A DNA stretch of 64,000 nt from Schaalia vaccimaxillae DSM 15804 (lineage in GTDB: Bacteria > Actinomycetota > Actinomycetes > Actinomycetales > Actinomycetaceae). Below, one piece after another: positions 18,728-27,419 of this stretch. The notes beneath the pieces were generated by a model. That model saw only the letters and a list, made by a program, of their open reading frames with translations. It did no database searches and was not told the origin of the DNA. The DNA lies in NCBI RefSeq assembly GCF_000420425.1, contig NZ_ATUX01000007.1:62001-126000 (forward strand). Direction: 5' to 3'. A program made the position numbers and the translations under genes. Each line of letters starts with the position of its first letter. The stretch's first letter is position 1.

Positions 18728-20428
18728 TCACGCCGGCATATACGCCCCCAACCAACCCTGTGAAGCCGCCAGAATCAGCACGCACAACAGGAGAAGAAGC
18801 CCAAGGGAATAGGGTGCGGCCTTCTTCAAAATCTCCGCATCAGTCCCCGGCTCGTTGACCGCCCCAGCCACAATCGCCAGATTCTGCGGAGACACGATCT
18901 TGCCAAGGCCTCCGCCCACTGTGTTAGCGGCAAGCAAAATCCGAGGATCCAGTCCCGCCCCTTGAGCCGCCGTGGCCTGCAGATTCGCAAAGAGGGCGCC
19001 AGCGCTCGTCGCCGAACCGGCAACCGCCGTGCCCAACCACCCCAGGATGGGGGAGAAGAAAGCGAAAGCCGCGCCGGCACTCGCCAAGGCGGCACCCACC
19101 GCACTGGTCTGGCCCGAAAAATTCATGACGAAAGCCAGAGCCATGACCGACGCAATGGTCAGAATCGACATCCGTAGGTTGTAGATCGTCCTGGGCAGGA
19201 CAGCGAACATTTCTCCCACCGACGTCTTGAAACGCCCGCCCGAACTGTGGGTCCCGTACACGGCAGCAACAATTGCTGCGGTTAAGAAAATCCAAGTCCC
19301 AGGGTTGGAAAGTGTCTGTAGGTTGTAGATAGCGCTGGAGGACGGTTCACCCTGCTGGTCTAAAAGCTGCCCGTAGATGCCCGGCCAACCCACCTTAATG
19401 TCGGTGGCTGAAAGGGCTGCGGCTAAATCCACGCCAACCTTCCACAGTTTCGTCACGGCGATAATGACCACGACCAGAACATAAGGCAGCAGAGCCAGCG
19501 TGACTCGTTCTGCGTTGGGGCGGTCGGCCTCGTCCACATGGGTTCGATATTCCTGCGGAGTCTTGGGAGTCCATACGAGGAGGAACAGGTAGCAGGCCGC
19601 TAGGCCCAGCAAAGATGCGACTACCGCGGTTAATTCGTAGGAGATGGATGGCGTAAAGAAGTGCCCGACTGCTGATGCGACTCCCGCAACGAGGGCCAGC
19701 GGCCACAGTTGGGTGACGCCTCGTACCCCGTCTAAAATCAGCAGAACAATAAGGGGAACGATCAGGCAGAACACCCAAGTCACATGGCCCATATTCATGG
19801 CGACCACCTGTGGATCGACGCCCCCAAGTTTGCCTGCCGTGGTCACGGGGATGGCCATCGCCCCGAAACCAACATTGATGGCATTACCAACAATCGTTGC
19901 AATGGCAGCCTTGAGAGGCTTGACTCCTAAGGTCAGCAGCATGGCTCCCGAGATGGCGACGGGAGCTCCGAATCCGGCCAGGCCCTCTAAAAGGCCGCAA
20001 AAGGAGAAAGCCACGATGAGAGCCTGGGCCCGCTGATCGCCTTTGCCGATGACGTTAAAAACCGCTTTGAGGTCGGTGGACCGACCAGACTTTTCCGTCA
20101 GGTTATAAAGCCAAACGGCTGCGATGATGATGTAGACGATGGGGATCAGGCCCATTGCGGCGCCTTGAGTGGCCGACAGTACCGACATGCCGACCGGCAT
20201 CTGGAATCCGACGACAGCGATGATGAGAGCCAAGGCCAAAGCGATGAGAGAACACCAGTGGGTTTTGATTTTGAAGACACCCATGAGGACGAAGAAAGCG
20301 ATGAGAGGAAGAAGCCCAACCAATGCTGTCAAAAAGACATTGCCTCCCACCGCGGTGGTCGAGGGGGTAAACGAAGTGGGGAAAAGTGCGTGAAGAGCGG
20401 GCGTTATCGTCAGCATTGTTGGGAACAT
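18728..20428 (-). CDS. lldP: L-lactate permease
   Basis: Integral membrane lactate:H+ symporter of 566 residues with about a dozen hydrophobic segments. Recognised by TQGAAMGLIPIVYIIIAA, GLLEGLAGFGAPVAI (the LctP/LldP signature) and QATAAQGAGLDPRILLAANT near the C-terminus. It precedes lutABC on the same strand, so import and oxidation of lactate are encoded together. Confidence 0.95.
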   Translation of the reverse strand: MFPTMLTITPALHALFPTSFTPSTTAVGGNVFLTALVGLLPLIAFFVLMGVFKIKTHWCSLIALALALIIAVVGFQMPVGMSVLSATQGAAMGLIPIVYIIIAAVWLYNLTEKSGRSTDLKAVFNVIGKGDQRAQALIVAFSFCGLLEGLAGFGAPVAISGAMLLTLGVKPLKAAIATIVGNAINVGFGAMAIPVTTAGKLGGVDPQVVAMNMGHVTWVFCLIVPLIVLLILDGVRGVTQLWPLALVAGVASAVGHFFTPSISYELTAVVASLLGLAACYLFLLVWTPKTPQEYRTHVDEADRPNAERVTLALLPYVLVVVIIAVTKLWKVGVDLAAALSATDIKVGWPGIYGQLLDQQGEPSSSAIYNLQTLSNPGTWIFLTAAIVAAVYGTHSSGGRFKTSVGEMFAVLPRTIYNLRMSILTIASVMALAFVMNFSGQTSAVGAALASAGAAFAFFSPILGWLGTAVAGSATSAGALFANLQATAAQGAGLDPRILLAANTVGGGLGKIVSPQNLAIVAGAVNEPGTDAEILKKAAPYSLGLLLLLCVLILAASQGWLGAYMPA

Positions 20429-20524
20429 CGCTGGTCCTGGCTTTCAAAATTAGGTGTCTGTCAGTGCGTTCAGATGTCTTCGATGATGGCACGCCCGCGG
20501 GGCCGGTGTCCCACGATTCGTTCT

Positions 20525-20555
20525 TTGACATCGTCGATTTGCCCTCGGCTATTAC
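20525..20555 (+). promoter_or_regulatory. Probable leuA promoter
   Basis: TTGACA (20525-20530) and a TATTAC/CTATTA -10 box with 18-19 nt spacing lie immediately before the leader peptide. Transcription would begin about 5 nt before the leader ATG. Confidence 0.5.
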
Positions 20556-20565
20556 AGTGTGAGGT

Positions 20566-20610
20566 ATGCGCCAGGGACTGCTTCTGCTTCTTCGCCGCGT
20601 CGGGGCCTGA
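20566..20610 (+). CDS. Leucine-rich leader peptide of leuA
   Basis: A 14-codon reading frame, MRQGLLLLLRRVGA, with five consecutive leucine codons (CTG CTT CTG CTT CTT) and a TGA stop 86 nt before leuA. This is the classic layout of a leucine attenuator: ribosomes stall on the Leu run when charged tRNA-Leu is scarce. Leader peptides of this kind precede leuA in Streptomyces and Corynebacterium. Confidence 0.85.
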   Translation: MRQGLLLLLRRVGA

Positions 20611-20655
20611 TACGGGTCGGAACCCCGCCGCGGCTTATTGAGCGTGTCCGACTCG
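20597..20655 (+). promoter_or_regulatory. Attenuator RNA structures upstream of leuA
   Basis: Hairpin 1 pairs GCGTCGGGG (20597-20605, inside the leader codons) with CCCCGCCGC (20623-20631), one mismatch. Hairpin 2 pairs GGGTCGGA (20614-20621) with TCCGACTC (20648-20655). Hairpin 2 uses bases in the loop of hairpin 1, so they probably exclude each other. No T-run terminator is visible, so control may act through Rho or on translation; this is inference. Confidence 0.55.
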
Positions 20656-20696
20656 AATCCCCTCGGATCCACGCATAACGCACGGAGGACTCACTC

Positions 20697-22451
20697 GTGA
20701 AAACCACAGACACCGTTCCTACTCCCACCGGCTCTGGAATGCCCACGTCAAAATATCGCGCATTCCTTGACACCAACCCTATCGATTTGCCGGATCGAAC
20801 CTGGCCGTCCAAACGCATTACCCGCGCACCGCGCTGGATGTCTACCGATCTGCGTGACGGCAACCAGGCGCTCATTGAGCCGATGGACCCGATACGTAAA
20901 CGCAAAATGTTCGACCTGCTGGTGAGCCTGGGCTACAAAGAAATCGAGATTGGTTTCCCAGCCGCATCCCAGACCGACTTTGACTTCGTGCGTTCCCTCA
21001 TTGAGGACGAGGCCGTGCCCGAGGATGTCACCGTGTCGGTTCTGACCCAGTCGCGCCCAGAGATTATCGAACGCACAGTCGAAGCGATGGTGGGCTTCCC
21101 CAGAGCCACCGTCCACCTGTATAACGCGACCGCTCCCGTGTTCCGCAATATCGTTTTTGGCAACGACAAAACTCAGACTGTTGAGCTGGCTGAGTTCGGT
21201 ACCCGCGAGGTCATGGCCCAGGCGGAGAAGAGACTTGGCGAAGAAACGATTTTCGGTTTCGAATACTCTCCGGAAATTTTCGTTGATACAGAGCAAGACT
21301 TTGCGCTGGAAATTTGCGAAAAGGTCATGGATATTTGGCAGCCCGAGGACGGGCGCGAAATCATCTTGAACCTGCCGGCCACGGTTGAACGTGCCACCCC
21401 GAATGTGTACGCCGACCAGATTGAGTTCATGAGCCGCAACCTGAGCCGACGCGAACACATTGCGATCTCCGTCCATCCGCACAATGACCGCGGTACGGGT
21501 GTTGCGTCAGCTGAACTGGCGTTGTTGGCAGGAGCTGATCGTGTTGAGGGGTGTTTGCTGGGTCAGGGGGAGCGTACCGGCAATGTGGACTTGCTGACTT
21601 TGGGGTTGAACCTGTTTTCGCAAGGTATCGACCCGGGCGTGGACCTATCCGACGTGGATGAAATTCGCCGCACAGTCGAGTTTTGTACCCAAATGGATAC
21701 GCCTGTGCGAGCCCCTTACGTTGGCGATTTGGTGTACACGTCCTTTTCTGGGTCCCATCAAGATGCGATTAAGAAGGGTTTTGCTGCGCGCCAGAAGTTG
21801 GTCGATGCTGCCGGTGGCAACGAGGACGCGGTTGTATGGGAGCTGCCCTACCTGCCGATTGACCCGCATGACGTGGGCCGCTCTTACGAGGCCGTGGTGC
21901 GCGTGAATTCGCAGTCCGGAAAGGGAGGCGTCGCCTACCTGATGTCGGCGGCACATAACCTCGATTTGCCCCGTCGCCTCCAAGTGGAGTTCTCGCGGAT
22001 TGTTCAGCGTCACACCGATACTTTTGGCGGCGAAATCAACGCCGCTAACCTGTGGACGATCTTCGCTGATGAATACCTGCCCAATTCTGCGGCTGAGGGC
22101 CTGCAACCGTGGGGACGTTTTGAACTCAAGAGTTCTCAGGTTGTTTCCCTTGATGATGACAGCGTGGAGCTGCGTGCGGTTGTGCTCGATTCTGGGGAGC
22201 CTGTGGATGTGGCTGCCATCGGTACCGGCCCTATCGACGCCTTCGTTAGTGGCCTGCATGATTTTGATCTGGATGTACGCGTCTTGGATTATTCTGAGCA
22301 CGCGATGAGTCAGGGGCGCGACGCGAAGGCCGCTGCCTATGTGGAGGCCGCGGTTGACGGTCAGATCGTGTGGGGTGTGGGCATCGACTCGTCGATCACC
22401 AGGGCCTCGTACAAGGCCGTCATCTCCGCCGTCAACCGCGCCTTGCGCTGA
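20697..22451 (+). CDS. leuA: 2-isopropylmalate synthase
   Basis: First committed enzyme of leucine synthesis: 2-oxoisovalerate plus acetyl-CoA to 2-isopropylmalate. 584 residues, the long actinobacterial form. RDGNQALIEPM is the catalytic loop and HPHNDRGTG holds the metal ligands. The C-terminal 120 residues form the LeuA dimer domain for leucine feedback inhibition. The GTG start has GGAGG 8 nt upstream. Expression is probably set by the leucine leader peptide before it. Confidence 0.96.
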   Translation: MKTTDTVPTPTGSGMPTSKYRAFLDTNPIDLPDRTWPSKRITRAPRWMSTDLRDGNQALIEPMDPIRKRKMFDLLVSLGYKEIEIGFPAASQTDFDFVRSLIEDEAVPEDVTVSVLTQSRPEIIERTVEAMVGFPRATVHLYNATAPVFRNIVFGNDKTQTVELAEFGTREVMAQAEKRLGEETIFGFEYSPEIFVDTEQDFALEICEKVMDIWQPEDGREIILNLPATVERATPNVYADQIEFMSRNLSRREHIAISVHPHNDRGTGVASAELALLAGADRVEGCLLGQGERTGNVDLLTLGLNLFSQGIDPGVDLSDVDEIRRTVEFCTQMDTPVRAPYVGDLVYTSFSGSHQDAIKKGFAARQKLVDAAGGNEDAVVWELPYLPIDPHDVGRSYEAVVRVNSQSGKGGVAYLMSAAHNLDLPRRLQVEFSRIVQRHTDTFGGEINAANLWTIFADEYLPNSAAEGLQPWGRFELKSSQVVSLDDDSVELRAVVLDSGEPVDVAAIGTGPIDAFVSGLHDFDLDVRVLDYSEHAMSQGRDAKAAAYVEAAVDGQIVWGVGIDSSITRASYKAVISAVNRALR

Positions 22452-24070
22452 TGGGACGGCCTAAGCGTCGCGGCAAAGAGCCGAGCAAGTGGGCGCCTAA
22501 CGAAGATGGGACAGTTGATTCTGCACCTCAGATGGATGACGCCACCGGAGTAGGAGCCATTGGGTCCGGTCGTTTGCAAGATCCTCATGCTGTGTCGAAT
22601 TTCAGTCCCGATCAGGGCTGGTCCGTGCACGAATCCGGGGGCGACAACGCTGAGGCTTCCAAACCGGGCCTGGATATCCCACCAAGTGCGAGCACTGAGG
22701 AGACGGCTGAGCCCGAGGAAACGTCCAATAGCCAGGGCGTTCAAACACATGAACACGGCCAAGGTTCTCGCAAAAAACGAGTGACGCAGCCACATCCGAA
22801 CGGGGTGTGGGTGTCCAGCCACAGCGTCATTCCTCTCGCTTCGGGCTTTTATGCCAGGCGCGAAGGCGACAGTTGGGTATTAGTGAAAGCCACTGGGCTT
22901 GCGCGCCCTCCATTACTGGGCCGCACTTTGGCCTGGCAAAAGTGGGACGCTTACATGAGGGGCCATTGGCGGATCAGACTGAGCCTGAGGTTATTTCTGA
23001 TCTGTATGCTCGTCGTAGTTTTTTCCTTGATCTGGAGTGAAGGGTCGTCACCCACGCAGCCTGCTTGGGTGATTCTCGGCGCCGCGCTTGTAATGGGTTT
23101 TTCCGGCGTGGTTTTGAGTTCAACCACTATTGGCAGTCGAGAGATTGAAACTCTCCCGCAGGGCGACCTGGATGCAGGATTAGCTTTCTCTGCCCGTAAG
23201 GCCGTCGTTGTTGGCTGGATGTTACGAACCTGTTTGGTTCTGAGCGCTGCTGCGATGATGGTTGTCGCGGTATTTCAACTTCTGGGTTCTGGGCCGCCAG
23301 CAATGATCATGATGGTCTTGCTTGCTGGTCTGATAATTCCTCTGTTTGGTCCAGTGGTTGCCAGATTGGGGCTAGTGCGTACCTTTATGAGTCGCTTTGC
23401 GCAAGACCCCGACGCAGGTGGACAGCAGACTGGAAAGGCGCGATCTTCTAATCTGATTCCTACACGTATTCGACCGGCTTGGTCAGGATTCGTCATCCCT
23501 GGGCAAGCATTGAGCTCTCGGATTACTGCCAAAGCTGAGGAATGGGACAGAGCGCCAAGCGTCGATCTGGTGCTTGAGGCAGGTAATGGAAATCGACGTT
23601 CAAGAACTATCACCTGCATAGAGGTGATGAGCCTGTGGATTGTCCTGGTCTGGGGTCTGCTTAATCGGGCCGACATGCTTGAGGATGTTTATATCCCAGG
23701 CCATGCGTTAGCGGCACTACTGATTGCTTTTCCCATGTGGGTACTTGCGGTGTTCAGGGGGCCTTTCGGCTATATAGCAACGTATCGGCAGAGAACCCGC
23801 GGCGCTTTTATCAAGAAAGTGCCGCCGCGAACAAATGGCCAGGACAAGCTTGCCCTTTTGGGATCGTGGTTTGTGATCCTACTGACCGCCGCGACGATCA
23901 GCGCCACCCTGTGGGATCAGCATTTGTGGAGGTTTGACAATCTTTTCATGATCACTACGGCCGTGACGTGCTGTATTGCGTCTGTGCCGTGGGCAATCGC
24001 CAAGATCGTGAATCACTACCACAGGTGGTCGTTCCTTAAAGACTCGCGCTACATCAGTCCCTACGCCTAG
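22451..24070 (+). CDS. Multi-spanning membrane protein of unknown function
   Basis: The ATG overlaps the leuA stop by one base (TGATG), so it is translationally coupled. 539 residues: the first 120 are hydrophilic, charged and Pro/Glu rich, followed by about eight hydrophobic segments (near residues 180-198, 206-226, 250-272, 281-306, 390-405, 420-438, 470-490, 500-520). I recognise no family or catalytic motif. Linkage to leuA could be incidental. The stop codon is followed at once by a 22-bp repeat array. Confidence 0.75.
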   Translation: MGRPKRRGKEPSKWAPNEDGTVDSAPQMDDATGVGAIGSGRLQDPHAVSNFSPDQGWSVHESGGDNAEASKPGLDIPPSASTEETAEPEETSNSQGVQTHEHGQGSRKKRVTQPHPNGVWVSSHSVIPLASGFYARREGDSWVLVKATGLARPPLLGRTLAWQKWDAYMRGHWRIRLSLRLFLICMLVVVFSLIWSEGSSPTQPAWVILGAALVMGFSGVVLSSTTIGSREIETLPQGDLDAGLAFSARKAVVVGWMLRTCLVLSAAAMMVVAVFQLLGSGPPAMIMMVLLAGLIIPLFGPVVARLGLVRTFMSRFAQDPDAGGQQTGKARSSNLIPTRIRPAWSGFVIPGQALSSRITAKAEEWDRAPSVDLVLEAGNGNRRSRTITCIEVMSLWIVLVWGLLNRADMLEDVYIPGHALAALLIAFPMWVLAVFRGPFGYIATYRQRTRGAFIKKVPPRTNGQDKLALLGSWFVILLTAATISATLWDQHLWRFDNLFMITTAVTCCIASVPWAIAKIVNHYHRWSFLKDSRYISPYA

Positions 24071-24138
24071 CTCCCTTCCTCATTCTCCTTCTCCCCGCGA
24101 AGGACGCCCAAAACTGCCGCGAAGGACGCCCAAAACCG
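24071..24138. repeat. 22-bp intergenic repeat array, locus 1 (two units)
   Basis: A C/T-rich tail (CTCCCTTCCTCATTC) begins right at the stop codon and leads into two units of CCGCGAAGGACGCCCAAAAC at a 22-nt period (starts 24095 and 24117). Units of the same consensus occur at 32206, 50721 and 59019. Confidence 0.8.
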
Positions 24139-24271
24139 ACAAGGTGAAATGATCGATGATGAAGGCGCGGTCGTCCTCGTCAATTGCGATTCCTTCGGAT
24201 AACTCATCGACGATCACCACCATCATCGCGCGTAATTGCGCGTGAAGAAACAACTGCAGGTCTTCGATTGA
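24129..24271 (-). pseudogene. 143-bp copy of an internal tetR segment
   Basis: Nearly identical to 25098-25240, inside the TetR gene 0.97 kb away, same orientation. It encodes the same protein stretch (LSIEDLQLFLHAQLRAMM then EDDRAFIIDHFTLSVLG) with a few changes and no start. Its left edge falls in the second 22-bp repeat unit, where CCCAAAACYGAC is shared with the tetR sequence, suggesting a microhomology junction. The rest of this 388-nt gene-free stretch holds the promoter of the next gene. Confidence 0.85.
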
Positions 24272-24335
24272 CTATTTAGATGTCATCAGAGACGTTAATG
24301 CCCAGCGTTATGACCGTGCAGGTAGAAGGTAGCAT

Positions 24336-24359
24336 ACTATCGGGGATAGTGCCTATAAA
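24336..24359 (+). promoter_or_regulatory. Palindrome and -10 box before the SdpI-like gene
   Basis: ACTATC-N3-GATAGT lies just upstream of TATAAA (24354-24359), in the promoter spacer position, a good place for a repressor site. SdpI genes in Bacillus are paired with an ArsR-type autorepressor; none is found here. Confidence 0.45.
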
Positions 24360-24458
24360 AGACTTAGCTTCTGTGCATGGCACGCTGAACGTTTTGTGTT
24401 CAAGGGTGTCTCCTGTCGGGCGGGTGGAGTCGCTAGTCATCCTTACTAGGAGGTCATA

Positions 24459-24848
24459 GTGCTTGATAAAGAATCGCTAGCTTATTGCGTTGGTGGTATC
24501 GCATTAATTCTTGTAGCCGTATTCTTTTTATTTTTGTTTAAAAAGGCTGTTACAAGGACTCTTCCGCTCAACCAAATCATAGGATTGAGGACGCGAAATA
24601 CAATGTTTTCTGGAGATGTCTGGTCTTCTGTTCATCGTCGATATGCATGGATATTTCTTATATCCTCTATAGGGTTTATTGTAAGTGGGTTAGCCTTAAT
24701 AGCTATCTGCGCTTTTCCAACCTCCTTCTGGTATCTCATTAAGATGTTCTATGGTTCATTAGGAATAATTTTTATCCTGATAGTCGCAGGAGGAATAAAA
24801 GCAGACAAGTATGCCAGATCAATTATAGAACTGAGCGAGAATAGATGA
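24459..24848 (+). CDS. SdpI-like small membrane protein
   Basis: 129 residues with three or four hydrophobic segments (about residues 8-27, 62-87, 92-113). IIGLRTRNTMFSGDVWSSVH followed by RRYAWIF matches the conserved core of the SdpI/YhfL family (GIRT-x-x-T, W-x-x-H-R). SdpI gives immunity to the SdpC killing peptide in Bacillus; actinobacterial homologues are uncharacterised. The GTG start has an ideal AGGAGG 5 nt upstream. Codons are AT-rich (ATA, TTA, AGA) compared with neighbours, suggesting recent transfer. Confidence 0.68.
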   Translation: MLDKESLAYCVGGIALILVAVFFLFLFKKAVTRTLPLNQIIGLRTRNTMFSGDVWSSVHRRYAWIFLISSIGFIVSGLALIAICAFPTSFWYLIKMFYGSLGIIFILIVAGGIKADKYARSIIELSENR

Positions 24849-24904
24849 GTGAGAATCTTGAATTAAGTGAAAGAGTGATTAAACTAAACGCACGTTCGAG
24901 CTAA
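24845..24904 (+). CDS. Possible 19-residue ORF overlapping the SdpI-like gene
   Basis: ATGA overlap with the preceding stop, then MSENLELSERVIKLNARSS and TAA. It shares the AT-rich composition of the preceding gene. It may be a small peptide, the stub of a truncated gene, or chance. Confidence 0.25.
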   Translation: MSENLELSERVIKLNARSS

Positions 24905-24973
24905 GTGTTATGCAAGCGCGTTTGGTGTTGTGCGTGTGTAGTCTTGTCTGCTACGAGGCCCCGTTGTGTCAGC

Positions 24974-25594
24974 CTATTGTATTTCACTAAACTTAATGAG
25001 CGCCCGGCGCACGCCACCACGTAGGATCCGCTCGATTCTCTCGACGAGGACGTAAGGATCGGCTTTCATCCGTGTTGCCAACCATTGCATGGTGTGGCCC
25101 AAAACTGACAAGGTGAAATGATCGATGATGAAGGCGCGGTCGTCCTCGTCAATTTTGATTCCTTCGGATAACTCATTGACGATCACCACCATCATCGCGC
25201 GTAATTGAGCGTGGAGAAACAGCTGCAGGTCTTCAATTGATAAAGAACGAACCACGGCGAAAGTCTGATCGGGGTGTTCGCGCATCCACACGAGCATCGA
25301 TAGAAATCCGTCGGACCATCCCTCATACGATGCGTGAGACAAAATCCTGTCAGCAATTTCGTCTGTGAAGGTCCAGACTGCCAGGTCGTTGAGGGTAGAG
25401 AAATGATAGTAAAAGGCCTGGCGACTAATGCCTGCATCCTGACACAAGCCACGCACAGTGACCTTCGATAAAGGCACCTGCGCCAACTGCTTCTTCAACG
25501 CGTGAGCCAGTAAACGACGAGCATCGTCAGTAGCCACAACACCCCTTCTTGACACAAGATGACTTAAACCAGACACATCGGCGGAAACACTCAT
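24974..25594 (-). CDS. TetR-family transcriptional regulator
   Basis: 206 residues. The N-terminal helix-turn-helix includes VTVRGLCQDAGISRQAFYYHF at about residues 45-66; the C-terminal ligand/dimer domain resembles the DhaS-like group (TetR_C_8 type). It is divergent from the membrane protein at 25711, which it probably controls together with itself. An internal 143-bp segment is duplicated upstream of the SdpI-like gene. Confidence 0.88.
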   Translation of the reverse strand: MSVSADVSGLSHLVSRRGVVATDDARRLLAHALKKQLAQVPLSKVTVRGLCQDAGISRQAFYYHFSTLNDLAVWTFTDEIADRILSHASYEGWSDGFLSMLVWMREHPDQTFAVVRSLSIEDLQLFLHAQLRAMMVVIVNELSEGIKIDEDDRAFIIDHFTLSVLGHTMQWLATRMKADPYVLVERIERILRGGVRRALIKFSEIQ

Positions 25595-25606
25595 AAAAGA
25601 CTACTA

Positions 25607-25626
25607 GACACTTTCGTCAAAATGTC
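25607..25626. promoter_or_regulatory. Candidate TetR operator in the divergent promoter
   Basis: GACACTTT-N4-AAAATGTC is an imperfect dyad (GACAnTTT/AAAnTGTC arms) between the divergent tetR and membrane-protein genes. On the minus strand it overlaps TTGACG, a likely tetR -35 box. Confidence 0.5.
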
Positions 25627-25710
25627 CATAGCGAACGCGACCACGTCCTCGTACCGTGGTGCCACACACGCCCAGTCCCGAGGCGTGACCCATCCTTCGC
25701 AGGAGTAGGA

Positions 25711-26634
25711 ATGTTTCTCTTCGACACGATCCCCTGGTACTCGTGGCTAGCTTGGTTCGCAGTCCTTGCAGCCCTCATCCTCTTCAACGAAATCACCCGC
25801 CGCTGGAAGTGGGCGGGCATCGCCTTCTTCATCGTCTTACCGATCATCTTGACGATCTTTGTTTGGCCCACCACGGCCGGCCCCGACTCATCAACCGGAA
25901 CATGGTTCCACTGGGTCAAGGTCTACTCGGCACTGGCTGGATGCCTCGGGTTCATGGCTATCCGCTACTCCAAGCGCCTTGCCGCCAACAAATGGGCACT
26001 GACCTTCCCAGCAGCCATCCTCGCCATCAACATTGCCGAAGCATGCATCCGTGACTTCGAGGTCGGAGCCATGGGAGCCAATCACATGGTCGACGGCGTG
26101 TTCATGGTGTCAGGTTCATGGAACTACATGAACGGCATCGCAGGCTTGCTCAACCTGGTGACCATCTGCGGCTGGTTCGGCATCATCATCTCCAACGACA
26201 AAGCCAAGACCATGATCTGGCCGGACATGGTGTGGTTCTGGATCATCGCCTATGACCTGTGGAACTTCGCCTACGTCTACAACTGCGTCGGCGACCACTC
26301 TTTCTACGCGGGTGCGGCCCTGCTGATCTCGTGCACCATTCCCGCCTTCTTCATTAAGAAAGGCGCCTGGCTCCAGCACCGTGCCCACACCCTGGCCCTG
26401 TGGATGATGTTCACCATGGCAGTGCCTCACTTCGTCACCGATTCGAAGTTTGCGGTCGATTCCTCCCACGACCCCCGGGCCCTGTTCATTGTTTCGCTCA
26501 TTGCCCTGCTGGCAAATATTGCTGTGGCCGTCTACCAGGTTTACGTGATTGTGGCCAATAAGAAGAACCCGCTCAAAGATGAGTTGTACAGCCATCTCAA
26601 GGTTCACCGCGAGGTCCTGGAGGCAAATTCCTGA
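25711..26634 (+). CDS. Integral membrane protein (DUF5692-like), TetR-linked
   Basis: 307 residues with eight or so hydrophobic segments covering most of the chain. Distinctive conserved-looking stretches are NIAEACIRDFEVG and WPDMVWFWIIAYDLWNFAYV. I recall similar proteins being grouped as DUF5692, function unknown. The divergent TetR gene suggests induction by a small molecule, perhaps a transport or detoxification role, but nothing in the sequence names a substrate. The ATG follows GCAGGAG. Confidence 0.7.
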   Translation: MFLFDTIPWYSWLAWFAVLAALILFNEITRRWKWAGIAFFIVLPIILTIFVWPTTAGPDSSTGTWFHWVKVYSALAGCLGFMAIRYSKRLAANKWALTFPAAILAINIAEACIRDFEVGAMGANHMVDGVFMVSGSWNYMNGIAGLLNLVTICGWFGIIISNDKAKTMIWPDMVWFWIIAYDLWNFAYVYNCVGDHSFYAGAALLISCTIPAFFIKKGAWLQHRAHTLALWMMFTMAVPHFVTDSKFAVDSSHDPRALFIVSLIALLANIAVAVYQVYVIVANKKNPLKDELYSHLKVHREVLEANS

Positions 26635-26678
26635 GTGCCGAAGGCGCATCCCTTGTGTAACAATGCGACAATTGACCG

Positions 26679-27419
26679 GTGATCAAAAGCTACCGAGACG
26701 AGGCCGTGGTCCTGCGGACCCACAAGCTCGGCGAAGCTGATCGCATCATCACGCTGCTGACAGCCGAACACGGTCAAGTCCGAGCCGTTGCCAAAGGGGT
26801 GCGCCGCACCACCTCAAAGTTTGGGGCGCGCCTCGAACCCTTCAGCGTCGTCGACGTCCAACTGCACAAGGGCCGCACCCTAGACACCATCACGCAGGTC
26901 GAATCCATCGCTAACCATGGCGACCTCATTGCAGCTGATTACGACCTCTTCACCACCGCCACCGTGGTCGTCGAAACCGCCGAACGGCTCACTGCTGACG
27001 AAGAATCAGGCGCGCACAGCCAGTATCTGCTCCTCATTGGAGCCCTCTTCGCTTTGGCGCACCGCCGCCACGACCCGCCCCTCATCCTGACCTCGTACAT
27101 GCTCCGCTCGTTGGCGTTGGCCGGCTGGGCGCCCTCGTGCTTCGACTGTGCGATCTGCGGGACCCAGGGGCCACATTCTGCTTTCTCGATTACCGAGGGC
27201 GGCGCCGTCTGCGATAACTGCCGTCCGGTGGGGGCAGCTGCGCCCTCGCCCGACGCGATGGCCCTCATGGGTGACCTTTTGTCGGGGGACTGGGCCAGTG
27301 CTGATATTTCGCAAGGGTATGCGCGTTCGGAAGCATCCAGCCTGATCACCTCCTACACTCAGTGGCACCTTGAACGACGCTTAAGGTCATTGCAGGTTCT
27401 TGAGAGGAGCCGAACATGA
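26679..27419 (+). CDS. recO: DNA repair protein RecO
   Basis: Recombination mediator that loads RecA in the RecFOR pathway, 246 residues. An N-terminal OB fold (EAVVLRTHKLGEADRIITLL) is followed by a helical domain with a four-cysteine zinc site (CFDCAICG ... CDNC). GTG start; GACAAT lies 6 nt upstream, close to the leaderless -10 pattern seen elsewhere. Overlaps uppS by 4 nt. Confidence 0.94.
   Translation: MIKSYRDEAVVLRTHKLGEADRIITLLTAEHGQVRAVAKGVRRTTSKFGARLEPFSVVDVQLHKGRTLDTITQVESIANHGDLIAADYDLFTTATVVVETAERLTADEESGAHSQYLLLIGALFALAHRRHDPPLILTSYMLRSLALAGWAPSCFDCAICGTQGPHSAFSITEGGAVCDNCRPVGAAAPSPDAMALMGDLLSGDWASADISQGYARSEASSLITSYTQWHLERRLRSLQVLERSRT

Noticed and set aside
24071-24138. Direct repeats that at first suggest a small CRISPR array
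   Set aside because: Units are joined head to tail at 22 nt with no unique spacers, no cas genes are present, and the same units recur at distant loci.
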